Shown here: in pieces, positions 62,391-64,000 of the stretch | How the letters are laid out: the number at the start of each line of letters is the position of its first letter | Numbering within the stretch: position 1 is the first letter of the stretch | The notes under the pieces: generated by a model | Seen by the model: only the letters and a program-made list of their open reading frames with translations | The model's database searches: none | What the model was told of the DNA's origin: nothing | Position numbers and translations under genes: made by a program | Assembly: GCF_900100785.1 (NCBI RefSeq) | Contig: NZ_FNCP01000007.1 | Location: forward strand, 62,001 to 126,000 | Length of the DNA stretch: 64,000 nucleotides | DNA from: Desulfosporosinus hippei DSM 8344 | GTDB lineage: Bacteria; Bacillota; Desulfitobacteriia; Desulfitobacteriales; Desulfitobacteriaceae | Reading direction: 5' to 3'

Positions 62391-63386
62391 ATGAAAAAAT
62401 TACTTTCTTTATTAATAATCTCTCTTTTACTGTTTGGATGCAGTGCAAATCCTTCAACAACTGATTCCTCTAAAGTTGAATCAACTACTGAGGTAACTCT
62501 TATACTCGATTGGACTCCTAATACAAATCATACGGGTATCTTTGTAGCAAAAGACAAGGGGTACTTTGCAGAGGAAGGGCTAGCTGTCAAAATCCTGGAA
62601 CCTTCCAGTTCCGGAAATGTTGAGCAGCTAGTTGCTGCAGGCAAATCAGAGTTTGGAATTAGTCAACAGGAACAAGTTACCACTGCCCGAGCTAATGAGG
62701 TTCCAATTGTCTCTTTAGCAACAATAATTCAACATAACACCTCCGGGTTCGCATCTCCAACCATGAAAAACATCCATAATGCTAAAGACTTCGAGGGTAA
62801 GACCTACGGTGGGTGGGGCCTCCCATCTGAAGACGCTATTTTAAAAGCACTCATGGAAAAGGAAAAGGCTGATTTCTCAAAGATAAAGATGATTAATATT
62901 GGTGAAGCCGATCAACTAACCTCCTTAACAAAGGATATAGACCTGACTTGGATTTTTTATGGTTGGACAGGGATAGAAGCAGAATTACGCCAACAACCAT
63001 TAGACATGCTTTGGCTAAAAGACGTGGATCCTGCTCTAGATTTTTATACCCCTGTTGTAATTACTAACGAGGCTACCATAAAATCTCAACCGGAGCTCGT
63101 AGGGAAATTTATGAAAGCTGTAAGCGCCGGGTATCAGTTTGCCATTAAGAATCCTGCCGAATCTGCCGAAATCCTAATAAAGAATGCACCTGAAGCAAAT
63201 CCTGAGCTTATTCGCAAAAGCCAAGCATGGCTCAGTCCTCAATATCAGGCAGACGCTACTCGTTGGGGAGAACAGAAAATTCAGGTTTGGGAAAGTTATG
63301 CAAAGTGGCTTGTCGAGAGAGATTTATTGCCACAAATGATCGATCCCGCCAAAGCCTACACTAACGATTTTCTACCTAATTCTTAG
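62391..63386 (+). CDS. Substrate-binding lipoprotein, thiamine-precursor uptake (ThiY, NMT1/THI5-like)
   Basis: Extracellular receptor. A lipoprotein signal (LLIISLLLFGC) is followed by VTLILDWTPNTNHTGIFVAKD, the start of NMT1/THI5 domains, and YFAEEGLAVKI. ThiY proteins bind N-formyl-aminopyrimidine or HMP. The ATG at 62391 has AAAGGA seven bases upstream; a TTG two codons earlier is less likely. Confidence 0.92.
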   Translation: MKKLLSLLIISLLLFGCSANPSTTDSSKVESTTEVTLILDWTPNTNHTGIFVAKDKGYFAEEGLAVKILEPSSSGNVEQLVAAGKSEFGISQQEQVTTARANEVPIVSLATIIQHNTSGFASPTMKNIHNAKDFEGKTYGGWGLPSEDAILKALMEKEKADFSKIKMINIGEADQLTSLTKDIDLTWIFYGWTGIEAELRQQPLDMLWLKDVDPALDFYTPVVITNEATIKSQPELVGKFMKAVSAGYQFAIKNPAESAEILIKNAPEANPELIRKSQAWLSPQYQADATRWGEQKIQVWESYAKWLVERDLLPQMIDPAKAYTNDFLPNS

Positions 63387-63396
63387 GGGGAAGAAG

Positions 63397-64000
63397 ATGG
63401 GACTTACTCTTCAAGGCCTTTCGAAATCATATTATAACCCACATCTTGATCGTCAAATGAAGATCATTAATTCTCTAAGTTTTGAGATAGAGACAGGTTC
63501 TTTTGTTTCTTTGATTGGTCCTTCGGGATGTGGAAAAAGTACGATATGCAATCTTATAGCAGGTATTGAAAGCCCCGATTGTGGAGAAATCATGCTGGAC
63601 AGCTCCTTGATTAACGGCCTTTCTGGGAATATCGGCTACATGCCTCAAAAGGATTTACTTTTACCCTGGCGTACTCTTCTAGAAAATGTTCTTCTGGGAT
63701 GCGAGATACAGCATCAAGACAAACATAATGCGCTAGAGGAAGCTCATAAATGGTTAAATCAATTCGGACTTGCATCCTTCACAAACCATTACCCTCATCA
63801 ATTATCTGGTGGGATGCGTCAACGGGGTGCTTTGTTGAGAACAATTCTATTTGGCAAAAAAACTTTGCTGCTTGATGAACCTTTTGGAGCCCTAGATGCC
63901 TTAACCCGCCAAGAAATACAACGCTGGCTGTCATCTATCTGGAACCAAACCCGCCATACAGTTTTGTTCATAACCCATGATATTGACGAGGCTATACTTC
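63397..64000 (+). CDS. ABC transporter ATP-binding protein, thiamine-precursor uptake (ThiZ type), 3' end outside window
   Basis: The frame begins MGLTLQGLSKSYYNP and is open to the end of the window, about 201 residues. Walker A is GPSGCGKST, the Q-loop MPQKDLLLPW, the signature LSGGMRQRG, Walker B LLLDEPFGALD and the H-loop THD. GGGGGAAG lies before the ATG, ten bases after the binding-protein stop. It completes the permease/receptor/ATPase set. Confidence 0.93.
   Translation, partial: MGLTLQGLSKSYYNPHLDRQMKIINSLSFEIETGSFVSLIGPSGCGKSTICNLIAGIESPDCGEIMLDSSLINGLSGNIGYMPQKDLLLPWRTLLENVLLGCEIQHQDKHNALEEAHKWLNQFGLASFTNHYPHQLSGGMRQRGALLRTILFGKKTLLLDEPFGALDALTRQEIQRWLSSIWNQTRHTVLFITHDIDEAIL

Overview
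The window reads as chromosome from a low-to-mid GC, endospore-forming anaerobe of the Clostridia, most like the Desulfosporosinus/Desulfitobacterium group of Peptococcaceae. This is inferred from gene content, not from a database match. The main pointers are Spo0A, a 21-residue SpoVM-like peptide, a DUF711/ACT pair, FeoA/FeoB with a FeoC-like protein, menaquinone genes of the futalosine route (mqnE, mqnA), a small siroheme/4Fe-4S reductase-like protein, and a HesB-like gene readable only if an in-frame UGA encodes selenocysteine. Start codons are often GTG or TTG behind strong GGAGG-type ribosome binding sites.

Layout. 1-2500: the end of a polysaccharide deacetylase, a TPR membrane protein and a YitT-type membrane protein. 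2741-2816: tRNA-Arg(CCG). 2871-9038: a peptide/nickel-type ABC operon (binding protein, two permeases, two ATPases) preceded by a thymidylate-kinase-like gene. 9468-14334: spo0A, a ferredoxin, the small reductase with a zinc-ribbon partner, several tiny genes including spoVM, a large unassigned structured-RNA region and pssA. 14395-20837: a DinG-type helicase, a lipoprotein, and folate genes (pabA-pabB fusion, pabC). 20919-30981: small enzymes and hypotheticals, FliK/FlhB-like proteins, mqnE, uvrC, a 37-nt repeat cluster and an NlpC/P60 hydrolase behind a c-di-AMP riboswitch. 31560-38979: DUF711, ACT, the HesB-like selenoprotein, HD and TPR proteins, PepF and prephenate dehydratase. 39041-46140: thrC, a uridine-kinase-like protein and a minus-strand cluster with mqnA, FAH hydrolase, nth and HD-GYP. 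46302-54251: TauE/SafE, VanW, PRC-barrel, a minisatellite-bearing membrane protein, GGDEF, YigZ, thioesterase, CBS and ubiE/menG. 54420-57262: a PadR-regulated MFS exporter, then a decayed insertion-like island. 57280-64000: a FadR-type TetR regulator, the feo operon behind a Fur-like box, and a TPP-riboswitch-controlled thiamine/pyrimidine uptake operon that runs off the end.

How it fits together. MqnA, MqnE and MenG supply an early, a middle and the last step of menaquinone synthesis. The ferredoxin, the small reductase, ferrous iron uptake and the HesB-like protein suggest an iron-sulfur-rich anaerobic metabolism. Four kinds of cis-control are visible: c-di-AMP and TPP riboswitches, a Fur-like box, a PadR-type operator, and a Spo0A box in the spo0A promoter. 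The strongest points for follow-up are the UGA codon with its bacterial-type SECIS hairpin, the unassigned multibranched RNA beside pssA, the repeat cluster after uvrC, and the nested inverted repeats around three broken genes at 56-57 kb.
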